This document shows, piece after piece, positions 13,401 to 28,400 of a DNA stretch of 64,000 bases. This stretch comes from Epinephelus fuscoguttatus. Taxonomy: Eukaryota > Chordata > Actinopteri > Perciformes > Serranidae. The stretch spans positions 10,417,379 through 10,481,378 of the forward strand of contig NC_064771.1 of assembly GCF_011397635.1 (NCBI RefSeq). Direction: 5' to 3'. Under the pieces are notes generated by a model that was not told where the DNA came from, did no database searches, and saw only the letters and a program-made list of their open reading frames with translations. The stretch's first letter is position 1. Each line of letters begins with the position of its first letter. The translations under genes and the position numbers were made by a program.

Positions 13401-16400
13401 TGGATCAGTGCGAGAAGTGATGAGATGGGTTACTGTCGGTGAACTAGTTCCATCTTGTTTGTTCCCCCTTTATCTTTTACATACCAAAAGCTTGTTTATA
13501 ACGCACAAAGCGGATCAAGCTATGGTTTTTATCAAGACAATATAGAAAGAAAAAGAACCCAGAAGAACTGGCTTGGAAAATAATAAAAAAGCCTGAAGGA
13601 GTCATCTGTGACAGTACAGGGCTACATCACCATACACATAACAGGCTAGGTATAATCTCTCCCTACAGTATTTTTCTCTAAGTGAAATTACTCATCTGCT
13701 TTCTGTTGCTCTTGTCATATTGCAGAGGGCATGAGAGACATTTATACATGCACACACAGTCTTTGAAGTTTCAAGGGAAGCAGTACAGTAATTAGGCAAA
13801 TGTGGTTACAGTTAGACCACCCCACCTCCCTCTGGCATCAGTGTGCAACCTCTCCTTTCACCTGTCTCTCCCTCTACCATCTTTCAGGAAACCTTTGCAC
13901 CCTCTAACATTTTTATCCCACATCCTCTAATTTAAACTTACTTTATGTGACTTTGAAATCCTCTCCACACCTGGTGTTCCGTCTATACTTACCAGCATCA
14001 ATTTTACAACCCAATTTCTTTCAGTTTTTTTATGTGATTTATTGTTTAATCACATCTACACCCCAACAACAAGCCCCCTCTGGGCTCCGTCACAATTGTC
14101 CCTATCCCAATTCCCACAATGGCACCCCGTCTGGGTGAGTGCAGGGGGACGGATGGTGACAGGAAGTCAGATAGCGATGTGTCAGGCGAGGCTGGTGGCT
14201 GGTGGTCAAGAGGCTGAGAACAGGAGGAGGCTTTGGAGGAGATGAAGTGCATGATGGCTTTTGAGAGGTCATGGGGAGGTGAGGAGTCATATTTGGGCCT
14301 ATCTTTTCCAGACAGACAGACAAAGGTTGACTCATAAGTCCCAAGGAGACAGCAGCAGGCACTCCTGCACTGCACATAGCCAGTTACATGAAAATACAAG
14401 CGGAAAGAATGTACAGTATTTGGAATTTGACATCATGATTAAGGTCAAACAAGCTAAGATTTAGAAAAAGACTAAGAGGCAAATTCACAAAGAATGAACC
14501 ACCGCCCCTGACAGCAACATGAATTGTGCTTTGCTAGCAACCGCTATTTACCCTGTCTCAAAGTCTAATTCACGGAAGATATTCAGCTCATGATATTACA
14601 GTGCAAAGAGGTTTTGCAGCTGAGTGCAGTTTGCCCTTTTTTGCATCCATGCCAGGAGCCAGTATGAAGTAAGTGAAGGGGGTGTTAAAATCTGCGAGGG
14701 GGCTATTTGTCATTAAATTAAATTCATTGATTTAAAGATGCAGTAGCCTCAGAAAGGCTAAACTATGTAGTGGCAGTTGCAATCCATCACATATTTGTTG
14801 AGACAGTTAATTAAAAACCAACGATGTCAACCTCTTGTTGGTAGTGGAGGAAAAGTCATGAGATTGACATACAATGCTAAAAATAATAATTGCTAAGGGT
14901 GACTAAAGACAGTCACCTTAACGAAATATTTTGGTTATTACTACCTAGGTATTATTTTGGTAGTGAAATTTCAAAACATATCATAATTGTACTCATCAAA
15001 GTATTTGCTGATCTGACAACACAGCAACATTGCCAGAGGTAAAACAAAAAGTGACTAACCTGAAATATAAACAGTAATCCTTCATTACAGAGGCAAACTA
15101 CGGTAAGTACATGTCCAAGTACAGGCACAGTTCATGTTTCTTGCCACATCAGATTTTGTCGAAGCAGATTTTAGCAATCAAAGTGGTGAATAAAATGTTT
15201 ACTGATGGGCTAAATGGCTAGAACAACAAAAAGTAGTAATGTGAAACTTTATTTTGTTCAGTTTTAGAGACCTTTTTTTTTTACATCAGCAAAAATTTTG
15301 TACCCTTGCTACTTCTTGTAGAATAACTTTGATCATTGTATCTATGCTGCCTCCTTTCCAAGCGACAACCTTGGGGACTAAAAAATGAAGCCATCACAGA
15401 AGTGCCAAGAACTACAGCTTCCTTAAGGGCCGGTGAGGGTTGGCTCCAAAAGCAAGACAAGCCCCAAAGAGCTCCCTGTTAATGCGCCCAACTTCACAGC
15501 CAAAATAAACACGTTTACAGTCTTGTGCAAAGAACAATTTTGGTCTCTATGGCTATTTTTTCCATTCATTACAACTGCACAAGGGGTGAATTTTTAAAAA
15601 ACCCACACATTTCAATGTTATTAAGGCGTAAAGTTATGCATAGTTACGGGTGTGGCCATTTTGAGTGACAGGTGGGTGTTGTCTGTTAAGAAGTCCTTAA
15701 CCTCGGATTCCTAGAGTACAGGTGTAGCCATAGTCACTATTTCAGTGTTTTTAATTCTTAAAAGTTAACGCTAATGTTCTGATCTTGTAAAAAAGTCTTG
15801 TTCAGCTTTTGGTTGTACTAAAAGACCTTCTAGGGAGGCAGATATTCAATTTTAAGTACAGTTTGTTTTAAGCCTGTTTTTTGCTAGCAAAAACTAGCAT
15901 TAGCATTTTCACAATCAACCCTAGCTGTAAATGCGCTGTGCTAACCAAGCTAGCAGCTAGTGTTAGGGCGAAGCTCTACCATCCATCCATCTATCCATTT
16001 TCAACCCCTTATCTGAAGCTGGGTCACGGGGCAGCAGGCTGAGCTAAGTATTCCAGATGTCCCTCTCCCCAGCAACGCTTTCCAGCTCCTCCTGGGGGAC
16101 CCCAAGGTGTTCCCAAGCCAAACGAGATATGTAATCCCTCCAGCGTATTGTGGGTCTGCCATGGGGCCTCCTACCAGTGGATGTGCCCAGAACACCTCTA
16201 AGAGGAGGCACCCAGGAGGCATCCTGATCAGATATCCGAACCACCTCAACTGACCCCTTTTGACGCAATGGAGCAGCGGCTCTACTCCGAGCTCCCTCCG
16301 GATGTTCGAGCTCCTTACCTTATCTCTAAGGCTGAGCCCACACACCCTTCCAAGGAAACTCATTTTGGCCGCTTGTATCCATGACCTCATTCTTTCAGTC

Positions 16401-19400
16401 ACTACCCAGAGCTCATGACCATAGGTGAGGGCTGGGACGTAGATGGACCAGTAAATCGAAAGCTTTAAAGCAAAGCATAGCTCTACCCTCTTGTCCAAAT
16501 ATGGTTACGTTTGTCTCCATCACTCTAATATGACGATGGCCAAATGCCGAACTAGAGACTTCAAAACTAGACACAACAAACCAATGGCTGACTTCATGGT
16601 GGCTACGTCCATTATTTTACATAATCTATGCTCCTTCCTGACATACTCCCAGTCCAGCACTTACTAAACACAACCCTTTCTGTTTAGTAGAAGCCCCCTC
16701 CTTTCACACTGCGACATGTCATGTGGCTGAGGTGACTCCAGCCACAGGGATGACAGCCTCAGACAAGCCCTCAAGAGGGCCTCACTGATACACAAACACA
16801 AAAATGTAAAAGCCTTTGAGAAATACTCAGCAGCCTTTCATTCACACCTTCAGTAGTGCGTGTTAAATGAGTCATTTCCCTCAGAGCAAAGATAAAACGC
16901 CTTGTCAGTCTCCCGTATCATACCGCAGCACTCAGAGACAGTTTTATAATAATGGCTTCATAATGATTCTCTCATACACGAGCTACTTCACTTCCCCCTC
17001 AGTAACGCTTACAGGGAGAAACCCATTGGGGCGATGTGGGTCACATAAACACATTGACTCCCATCAGTTTTACAACAGCGGCGACCTTTATGTTAGAGAA
17101 TAATTTAATATGATTGCTCGTGCTACAGAATATACTGTTGAACTACTGCGTTGTGTCATTGCATATGAAATAACACATAATGAGACATAAAAAAATAATA
17201 GGAGAGAGAGAGCAATGTAGAGAAAGAGGGACAGAGAGAGAAAGAGGAAGAGAGATTCCCCTGTCTGACTCATTAATCAGGACACATGGCTGTTTTTTGT
17301 TTTCCTGTGACATTCTGGAGACCTTTACAATTCAACTTACACTCCTGTATCTCTCATTTAATTGCTAGACTTTGTGCACCTTTCTGTGCGGTGACACCCA
17401 GTGCTTTATTTTCTGCTTTCTGTCGCTGCATCTCTCCCCTTACACAACTTACTACATCTCTAAAGACCACACAATACACTGTAAACGCAATGTTATGCCA
17501 TATTATTGTGTGTAAAAGAGTAAATGTAATGTGGGAGGGTGTAAGAGCATGTTGCTACAGTGTCTGTATGCACAAAATACAGTGTAATGCATTGTTATCA
17601 ACTGGTATGGCTAACAATGGCTAATCTGGCTAGAAGTCCATCCAAAATGCACTCTCTTGCTGCTTTTTAAAAAATGTGTTGACAGTTGAAAAAAATACTA
17701 TTACAAGTTTGTCCTCTAAAGGTCCAGTGTGCAGAATTTAGTGGCATCGAGCAGTGAGGTTGCAGAAGTGAAATTTCTCCTGTGAGCCAAGTGTGCAGGA
17801 GAACTACAGTAGCCGATGTGAAAACTCAAAAGGCCCCATCTAGAGCCAGTGAATGATTTGTCCGTTCTAGGCTACAGTAGAAACAACATGGCAGACTCCA
17901 TTAAGAGGACCTGTAAGAGGACCTGACCATATGTAGATATAAATAGCTCATTCTAAGGTAACAAAAACAAAATGGCATACAATATACAATATCTGTCAAC
18001 ATATCCCCCTAAATCCTACACACTGGACCTTTAAAATGTAACCAAACAAATTGTATATATTCCACATTGTTGTCCTTTAAAAGGTGTTCACTATATTGTT
18101 TGCTAATGCTAACTGATACACTATATGGCTAAAAGTGTGTGTTGATGTATTTTGGTCTGGAGCTGTTTGGCATCATTTGGATGAGGTCCCTTAGTTGAAA
18201 CTGAGGCAAAATTTAAATGTACGTCTTATTTTTAAAATGACGTGCTAAGCGTGGGTTTTGTTTCTATGACGACAGTATCTTGACACTAACATTTACTGGG
18301 TAGCTAATGTAACGCTACGTTGATAGAGGGCTGACTACACAGCTCGCAACAAGTTTAGCACAGCATTCAGTGGCCGGCTGATCTGCTCCCACAAATGGCT
18401 GCTCTGTCTTTGTTGGTAGAGTTTTTAACTGAACTGACTATCATACATTTGCTAAAGAAGTGGCAGTAACATCACCAGCACCTTTCTGAAAAGTTCAGAT
18501 TTTCAACTAGATGTAAGCGGCTATACAAAAAAAGCTGGAGAGCTCTGAAAATGGACATTGGAAGCAGCGCTTTTTCTCTTGGCGACTGCATGCAGCCGCA
18601 TACACTCTCTCCTTACTATGAACAACTGAAAAATAAGACACGGTCACAGAAGAAAAACACTAAGTGGACCTAGTCCCTATAATGATATTAGATGATAGTA
18701 TGCTTCCAGCTTGGTGGCAAGTGTTTAGGGAGGACATGACACATGAACATGACAATGCCCCCATGCATTAAGTCAGGTCCATGGTGTAGAGGAACTGGAC
18801 TGCTAACCCATTAATGCTCTTGTGACTGAACAGAAGCAAAGAACAGTAATGACTGTTAAAACAGCATACTACATATACTTAACATACAGATGAAATGTGA
18901 AATCTACATACTTTGTTTGAGTGTCTATACACTTTTGGCCATGTTGTGAACATATGGCATGAATTAACCCATAGCAGCAACTTTATCAAAGTTTCTACAG
19001 CATGTTGTTATGTGATTGCAGCAGAAACAGATGTTAGAAATAAACAGACAAAAATGTTAGCTAACAAGATGCAGTAGCCACAATGGCTGGACAAAACAAA
19101 GGAACACAACCTGCAGACACCCAGAAAAATAACTCATTGACAAGTAATCACTGGTAGATGCAGTGCAAAACAGCTGCGGATGACCAAGCATGTTGACGAA
19201 TCACGTAAGAGTGAGTCAACATCATCAGTATCCAACTAGCACCTTGCCACTGTCTCACCCTCCCTCTGATCCCTGAGGACACTAGTGAGACCCTCAATCA
19301 CCCAGTGCTAGGCAAGAGCCACAGAAAATCTATGGCATCAGCTCCTAAACACCCCCACAGCTTATTAACCCAGTTAGTCTCAGCAGCTATCATTCCTCCT

Positions 19401-22400
19401 GGTAAATTAGTCCACGACCCATATGTGCCTGGCATGACAGAGTGGTTTACCCACATGTGGAAACCAAACCAAGCTTGAGAAAATGGCCTTTGTAAGCATT
19501 CTCAATGCTGACACCATCCTGAATTGGACATTTATGAATGAGACAGAAACCGTGGAACAAGGCCAGAGTGTTTAGTGTGGACCTGTTGGTGCGTGTGTTT
19601 AAAACTGTATGCATTTCATCATGCGTGTTGTGGGTCTCCTGGCATATTTTTCTGCTGATTCGGTGGCATTTCACACTCACTCATTTACAGTATCTAGGGC
19701 ACCGGGCTGGCCAACAGAACGAGGACACCTGGAGTGGTGGTGTGCCATCAACAAGGCCCTGTGTGTTTATGTTGTGATGCTTCGAGAACATTCTCAGTCT
19801 CCTCCGCTGATTGGATACTGCAACTAGACGATCGGCCAGTTAATGTTATTGCTGGCTGTGTGGAGTAGCCTGACTTTTTAAATGTCACATAAGTGAGAAA
19901 TTCTGTGTGTTATTTGTCAGGTTATGGGATTAAAAGATATTTTGTTGACACAGCTACAACTCTGCAAGAGAAACCTGATTTCTTAGTTTAACTAAAGTCA
20001 AAATAATTCTCCATAGATTTCAAACACATACAATCAGCAAGAAAAACTGCATATTCTCCCACTACACAGCCTCTCGTCTCACTGTGCTGTCAGCCCAAAA
20101 GCCCTGACCGAGAAAGAACTCATCACCATCATATGTCATTCAACAGGCATCTATAATCCATTTAAAATATGGCCAATCTTGTTTCACATATACACCATGA
20201 TCGAGGCTAGAGGAGAAATTTAATTACTGACATGCAGGTAAATGCAGTTTTACAGTAACCAGGTTACTGTAGTGCATGTGAACATGTGAACATGTTCTCT
20301 GATTTCCTGCTGTAACCTGATTTAAACCAATAGCCTTGTTTCCTGTTTGTGTATAAACAGTTAGTCATCCTAGCACAGAACAACTGCTTGTTGCTGCTGA
20401 ACTAAAAGCAAAACTCTCCATTAATGGATTTGCCACATTCATTTATTCAGTCTTAAGGGAGTTATATTAAAGCATTATTGTCTCACTGCTGGAAATTTTG
20501 AGGCATCAAGGAGAAAGAGACAAACTGACTGAGCTGTTTGAACTTGAGGGTGCTTTCACACCTGCCCTGTTTGGTTCGGTTCAATCGAACTTGAGGACTT
20601 CTACCCCCTAAGTGCGGTTTGGGCAGGTGTGAACACAGCAATCACACTCAGGTGTACACCTAAACAATAGGGCCGAGACCTTCTTGAAGAGGTGGTCTCA
20701 GTCGGGTTACAAACTAACTCTGGCACGGTTTGTTTGTGGTGAGATTGTGCTCGAACCTCGATCCAAACTAACTGCAGTTGCATTAGGCATTGTTTGGGTT
20801 AAACATGAGCATGTTACAGTCCTGGAGGATTATTAATGTGCACCTCCTCCTGTACTGCCTTAATATGCACATTCAGCACATCCAATGCATCAAAACATTG
20901 TTTTCTAGTTGGAGCCGCGCCTCATTTTCAAACTGTATGGTTTGACTAAAATGAACAATAACAGCAATATAGTTCATGATGACCAGCGCTAAAATCAAAC
21001 TGTGTAGATGTCCCTCCATTGTGACATTAGAAAGTGTTGCATTTATCTTGCAAGTTCTCCTCTTCAACGTTTTGTTTACTTCCTGGATTTTTCGAGAGGA
21101 GCTCTTCTCGCGCAAGGCATTTTTATCTGGTCTCCTTGTAAATGCCTCAATGAGAACACAAACCAACTCTAGGCAATTATGCAACTTCGTAACAAACTTA
21201 GTCCCAGATTTGGACCAAAGCAAGACAACTCTAGGTCTGAAATCACCCTCAGTCTAAGCTTAGCTGTTACACTGATGACAAAGTTTTTGCACCTCAGAAT
21301 GTCTTGTAGACCACTGCATCTGGTCATAGACTCTTACTGCGCATGAAGCCAAACATCTTACATTAAACCTTTCATCGGGTCAGATTTACATGAATTTACT
21401 TTATGAAGGTTAACTCATAGTGATGAAGAGTAGACCTTCAAATGAGGTGCAGGATCATATTTTGATTCTCCCGTTAGCAATGTCAAAACACTCTAACACT
21501 CTAAGTCAGCCAGTGGGGACCCTCAAGGTTCTGCAACTGTGACTATTTCTCTATAATTCACCACAAGTTATGATGACCAGATCATGTATACAGGTGACAA
21601 CTGTTATGAGAGATTTCATTCAAAACAGGGCTGTCACGCTAACAGCAGTATTGCAATACCACGCTATTGACAAGCCAACAGCTAACGGCAGGAGATGGCC
21701 AGCAACTGCCATATTCTGTATGTTTATGTTTCTTTGGGACCACTGTATATTTACACTATGCTACAAACACCAGCACTGTGACGAGGTGCTGAGTATTTAT
21801 TTGCACTTAAGCACTGCTTGAAGTTTGCTGTTTTTTTTGGTTGCCCAGAGTTGAAAAATAATGTGTCAAATGCTGCAGCTACTTGTCACTGTCACTTTTT
21901 ACTCCAGTCAAAGTGGAGGAGAGGCAGGACAAATACCATAAAGACCAGCCGATACATCACTGAACAACAACAACAACAACAACAACAAAGGAGACATTGA
22001 AGTTGAATGTACACAGACCTGTGCGTCCGTCCTCTCTCCCGATGTTCATCAGCCTTCCCTTCATAGAAAGCAGGTACTCTACCTTGTACCAACATTTTTA
22101 TTTTTGCAGATATTCTGTGTCATAGCAACCAGTTGAGCCAAAGTGCCTCAGCTGAAAAAACACTTTTCCCTCTTATTGAGCGTCATTGCACTTCTGTGTT
22201 CTGCTTTCAACAACAATGAACAAGTATTAAATTTGTTTTAAACTGTCTCATCTGTGTCATTTAAAAAGCAACAATATGCCTAACATTAGCAATATAATAA
22301 AGTGTATTTACAAAGCACTAAAATCAGGGTAATAAGATTATAAGGTAATTTGCAAAAACAATAAAAAACTGCAGTTATACCAAATATTGCGCTGAGCACA

Positions 22401-25400
22401 CCCTAATCCTTCACGCTGACAGCCCTACTTCCTCATGTGCTGATCTTCTCTGTATACAGTGCGAGTGTACTGTGGTGATACACAATCATTTTCTTACATC
22501 TGTTGCACCTCCATCTTGTCACCACGGTAACAGGATCTGAGGATGGTCTGTTGTTCAGCATCCCACAGGTGCTCCTTGAGGAAGTTACCAGCCTGTACCG
22601 CCCTCTCCAGCGTGGCCTTGTCCCCCAGAACGGCCCCAACGCGAGCGTAGGCGGACAGCATCAGACCTGCAGGGGTAGAAGTAGTAATGATGATTATGGT
22701 GGTTGAGGTGGGATGATTGGTTAGAAAAATGACTTTGACTCAGCTTAAAACATCATGTCCTCTCTCCGCTGAGGTGCCACCGTGTAGCCGCACAGTCCCA
22801 GCCTAGTTATTTTTCACACTCTTTGAACTTTCCTTGTTCTCTCTCACTCCTTCTCTCTTCCCTCTTTCATGTAGTGTATCAAAGCCTGGTGAGTGCACAG
22901 TCTGGTCTTCAAAGTGTTGCAGCAGAGGACAGGTGATTAATGGAGAGGTTTCTTCATTAGAGAGGAGAAGGAGAGTCTCGTGTCTAATTGGAAAGTTCTC
23001 GGGATCGCAGAGCCTCATTACCTCACTAACACACTCTGTCTTGCGACGTCAGCCATGGGAACAAAATTTGTGGGTGTACGTGCATGTGTGTGTGTGGTGT
23101 GCTTTGTGTTCTTGTAATTAATCACATCTGAGACAATGTGCAGGACAAACAACGTTGAGGTGTCCAAATTGGCATCACACTAATGGAAAGTGACAACTGG
23201 TACCTCCATAATAATTTACACACATTTTCATACTGCTGAAAATAAATGTGTGTATAAATGATTGTGTGTATAAATCTGACTTAGAGAAGATGCACAAAGT
23301 ACTTCCAACATTTAATTTGAACTACTAATTAGTGCTGCGTGATATGGCTTAAAAATAATATTGCAATATTTTTAGGCTTTATTGCGATACACAATTTATA
23401 TCTCAATATTCTGATATCTCCTCAAAACTACTGTAAACCACTGAAATACAAACTTATTAAATTAATTCTAGTTACAATACAGTTAAATAAGTAGCTACTG
23501 TGATAATAAAATTTTTAAAAGTACTGATATAAAAGTTAGTCTAATAAAGTACATTTGTGGCATATAATACTATTTACAATAAAGTTAAATATAGTATTAT
23601 TACAATAACGTTAAATAAAGTACTGTTATAATAAAGTTTAAGTATTGTTATAATTAAATAAATCAAAGCCATACCACTAGTGCTTTTATTTTGAAACACC
23701 CGGCTCATCTCAAGTTGGAAGTGCTGATGTTTTCTGCTGTGAACATGAAGCTTCTGGTCAACAGTAGACATTAACAGTTAGCAGAAATTTAAACTGTTGC
23801 CAGTGCACCTTTTAATGTGAGGATTTATTCACTGTGCACTGAAAACACACTAACACCTCTCTAGTTCATGTATTAGTAGTACTTGCAAGTCGCACTGGTG
23901 CTCCATGGTCACAAAATGTGACTAAATAGTCAAGGTCTGGAGCCCTTCAGGTACATAAAACCATGCATCGTCTGCTAACACTATCACAAAACTCATTAAG
24001 ACACACTGCTACCGTGCCCCCATAAAACATGAGCATTTTTTTCCTCTGTAAGCTGGAAACAAACCAACACCATTCCAGTCCATACATTAATAATATTTGC
24101 AAGTTGCAGTGGTGCTCCATGGTAGCAAATTGTGACTAAATAGTAGAAGTCCTGAGCCCTGCAGATAAGACACACACTTTGCCTGCTCACACACTATCCC
24201 TCAGGAGAAAGTGATCTGCATGGGTGGAGGAGTGTGTGATGAATAATGTTTGTAAGTCTTTCTTTATGTGTGTGTGTGTTTGTCAGAGGGATGGAGCAAC
24301 AAGAGAGAGAAAAAGAACTGAAAAACTGAAACCAGTCTCATGCCAGTGGCTTTTGAAAAAACAAGACAATTTATACTCCATGTTCGTGAAATAGTCATTT
24401 TATACAACCCATGCTGAACAAGACCCCTACTACCAATCCATCATCAGTGAACCAATGTGGTCTAGAGTGTGAGATTAAAAAGTTAAACGATAATCTGTTA
24501 TAGAAAAGGATAAGCAACATTAGCAGGCTATTGATACTACCCTAATTTTTATGCAAACTTGTCTAGACTTTACCATTCCAGGAGGCCAACATCTTGGTGT
24601 CCAGATGTGGGCGTGGCCGACTCTTCCTCACTTCTGCCATTTTGGCTCTGGCCGAGGCCAGGAGCTCGTTGACTTTCTCGACACTGATGCCAAAGCGAGC
24701 AGCCGTTAACTCCACCGAATAACGCACAATCAGCACATTTTGGCCCTGCAGCTCCCCGTGGGGATCCTGGCAACAAACAGCACAGGGGATAAGAGGGTGT
24801 TCACAGCAATGAACTCATACTGACTGGAACAGCTGCCATGTTAATGCCTTAATGGACAGTTTTAACACCTTAACATGCTGTCTAATTAAAATATAACAAG
24901 TGACAGAGCACTGTGTGCAATTTTTTTTAATTTAAATGACATTTTTCCATATAAATATTTTTGAATAATCTGATCACAAAACAGTGAATTTTCTGAATAT
25001 AACTTAAGTCATTACCTGTTCTGGGGTGACATTGCCTTGCTCCTTGACCCCATAGTGGTGCATGAAGACATCTGCCTGTGTGGCAGCTCCAGTGGCACCC
25101 TCAACCACTTCTGGCAATAGCTCCCTAACTTCTGAGGCTGTCCAGACGCAGAAAGCCCCTTCACGCTTTTCTGGTCCCCCTGATGCTGGGATGGAGTCTG
25201 CATCCTCTGCACTGTAGAAGCCTCCAGACTGTTTGGAGAACAGACAGGAATGGAAGAAGTGGAAAGAGAAGAATTAAGCTACTATTTAATGACTATGTAA
25301 CTTGAGATAAATACAGGACTTGAGGTATGTATGTACACCTTTAAATACAGCAGAATTCACAATAGCCTACACTACGTGCAGTCACATGGTTCATTTACAA

Positions 25401-28400
25401 TGAAGACTAACTGTTTGAGAACATGACTGTGAAAGTATAAACTGTATAGAGTCAATTAACACCAGACTGAAAAGCAGAGGTTTGCTGCCCTCTTTGGTTA
25501 AAGGTTTCAAGTCTGTTTTACCTCTGACCTTCTTTTTCAGGTTCATACTACCACATATTTTTACTAGAGCGCGTACTGTCTGTGCTATAACACCTGTATT
25601 CACCCTCTTTCTGAAACACTCCGTTTTAGCACCTGTCTCTTTAAGCTCTCCTCCAAAAAAAGCCCAGTCTCCTCTGATTGTTCAGCGTTCACGGACTTTC
25701 TGCATCTGTGCTTTTGCCATGTCTGCACCATCATTAAAGCCAGGAAGAAACTACAATGGAGAATAATGGCACTTTATTCCCTTCAAAATCACCAATAATA
25801 GCTTTCCAACTACAACCAGACATGTTCCAGCAGGAATATGATCCAAAGTTGGGGAAAAAATTAATAACATTGGCTACCAAGACAGGGTACTACGTTTTTT
25901 TTCTTTTCACATGCCCAGTCAGGCAAGTGCGTCAAAAATCTACTTGCTCAATCAATTTTAACTTGCCCCTATATATACTGTTTTATTTATTAGCAGATAT
26001 CAAAGAACAGCAAAGACTTCAGTTAATTATCATGTTGGAACATTTTTCAGAAACTTTATGCGACTTTAAAAATTCGTCTTGCTCTCAAATTTGCAGCAAA
26101 CTGCATCATACATACATGAAGTTTCACCCACATCCTCTAACACCACCCAATTAAACTCCTGTTCTCAGGATGATTGAAATCGCTGGCAATTTAGCTTTCA
26201 CTTTAGCTTTGCCTGACACCATTTTTTCACGCAAGAGGGCTCTCTCCTTAGCTACGTCCATCAACATCTCTGGTAAAAACAATGTGTTTATTTCCTTTTT
26301 ACCACTTGCCCGATAAGGAAAGTGAGTTGCTAGCTTTACTAGCTCAACGTGGTACTTTACTTGCCCCTGGCAATTGGGCAATCCTTACTGTTGAGCGTTG
26401 TAAGATTACAGGTTTCCCTGACATTAGCATGTAGCTACATGTAGCAGTGTAAAACAATATAAACACTTTCAGTAGCGTTCCCGCAGCAGATGACAATATC
26501 AGAAAATCTGTCATGATCTGACATCAGGTTGTTTCAAAAGTAGAAAAAACGTAGAAACCAAGTATCCAGAACGGTCTAAAGCCTGATGTTTTTGCTTACA
26601 GGGACACATCTGCATAGATCTACCGAATTATCTGAAACTTTGGCTACCTTTAATATGAACCCAAGGAGAGGCATAATAGGTCCCCTTCAAGTTAAAATTA
26701 AATACGTAATGCTTTTTACAACTGGCATGAAAACAACCATGAACCAATTAGACTGACTTTTTTTTTTTTTTTTACCAAACTGCTCTCAAGAAACTATCAA
26801 AATCTCGAGCTAAGAACAGAATTGACATCTCTGACACAAATCAATTAACCAATCAACACTTTTGAAGGGCTGTCAGGGATTACACAACAGGAATCAAATT
26901 ATGTATCAATACATTTAAAGAACCTGATCATACAATGTGTCATGTAAGCCCTCCATAAGGATCTGCAGACACCTTACGTACAGTATTTTCACAGTCCTAA
27001 GTCGAGGAGTCTAACTCACTGAGGAAAGCTCCCAGCCACTGTAGCACAAAAGAAACATACACTCTATAGTGAATTACCTTTGCGACGTTAATTCATTAGC
27101 GTATAATTAGATAATAAATCTTGAAGAATATAATGATTGCAACGAGTGTGGTTTTAATTGTGTGCCCCGTTTGCTGCTGTTGATTCATTAATCAAAGTGG
27201 AAAAAGGGTTGACCCTCAGAGGAGAGCAAGGGGTTTAAGAGGCTATTTGTCAGCGGGGTCCCACCCCTTGCCCTCAAGGGTGTACGAACACACACATGCA
27301 CACATAGACAGACACACACTTATTATCTCCTGGTGGAATTTACAGTTAATGTTCTTGCTTTGTCAGCAGCAGATAGAGACATTGTGACAACAAGGTGCAG
27401 TTTATTGCTCTATTTCTAATGACTTTCTTCTGCCAACACAACACTACGTTACCACTAACCTTAACTTACATCTTAAGCCTCATCTAAATCTTTTCCTTTG
27501 TATATCTTCTTAATGCTAAAAAAAACCTTTGATATAAAATATTCACAGTCACCTTAGTGCCCCAGTGAGAACTTTTGGTCCCCATAAATCCAGTACTACA
27601 CACACGTACACGTAAACACACAGAAGAGTCGTAACAAGGCTGTAGCTGATTCACCTTGTCACTCAGGTCCCTGGAGACATAGAGCAGTATGTCCTTAGCC
27701 ACATCTGCAAAAAGCTGCTCACCTGATACCTGGAAAAGCAGACACAGAGAGCACACACCTGCTTAGAGTCATGATTCAACCTTAACGTAACCTTAACGAT
27801 ACTGTCATGTGATTTATATGCAGGGTATTAAATGTAGAATCCGATGCAAATGCTGAGGCAGCCTCATTAAACACAAGCACATATGTGTGCGCAGTGCGTG
27901 TGTCTGTATTTGAGTTTGCATGCACACTTGTGTCCTAATTCACTTTTTGTTTCTGTCTCTGTCCACTCTGAAAACAGGCCAGCATACACTCCTGAGAAAA
28001 CTAAAAACTATGGCAGTCAGATCCCAGTAAGGGGACACTTGGTAAAAACTGTCAACAACGAGCCTTACAAATGTGTGTTTTAGGACTTTCGATGTCATTA
28101 TTAGCATTTGTATTTACTCTGAAGCAAAATCGATGTTTGCCACGTCTCACAATGATTTTCGCTGACTGGGTAATATGGCGATGCATTACTCGGATAAGAG
28201 AGAGACAGAGTGATGGAGGGATAATCACCCTGACAGATAAACAAAGAACGTTCACACACACAGCCAGAGACACAACCACACACACACCTGGGAGGCAGTA
28301 ATGTAGGCTACAGCCAGCTGAGCCTGGTCATACAGCATCTTCTCAAAGTGGGGAACATGCCAGGAGGAATCTGTAGAGTAACGATGAAAACCCTGCAGGA

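Larger units (their letters stand above)
13325..22497. other. 9.2-kb spata20 intron, repeat-bearing
   Basis: Carries dispersed repeat copy B (15375-15560), an RTE-like LINE end (15979-16500), a TTAA-target MITE (17720-18030), a GTGCTTTCACACCT-type element (20546-21250) and a CAA microsatellite (21963-21989). About 13330-15370 and 18040-20540 show nothing I can name. No extra exon or second gene found. Confidence 0.65.

Noticed and set aside
14046-14399. Overlapping frames of 91-117 residues on the minus strand and 67 on the plus strand
   Set aside because: No family resemblance, low-complexity Pro/Ser content and mutually overlapping frames; typical chance frames.
20873-21257. Frames of 116 (minus) and 93 (plus) residues
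   Set aside because: They lie inside the GAGGGTGCTTTCACACCT-type element and overlap antisense to each other; no transposase or other domain recognised.
22503-22706. Plus-strand frame of 67 residues
   Set aside because: Antisense of the spata20 exon 22498-22666.
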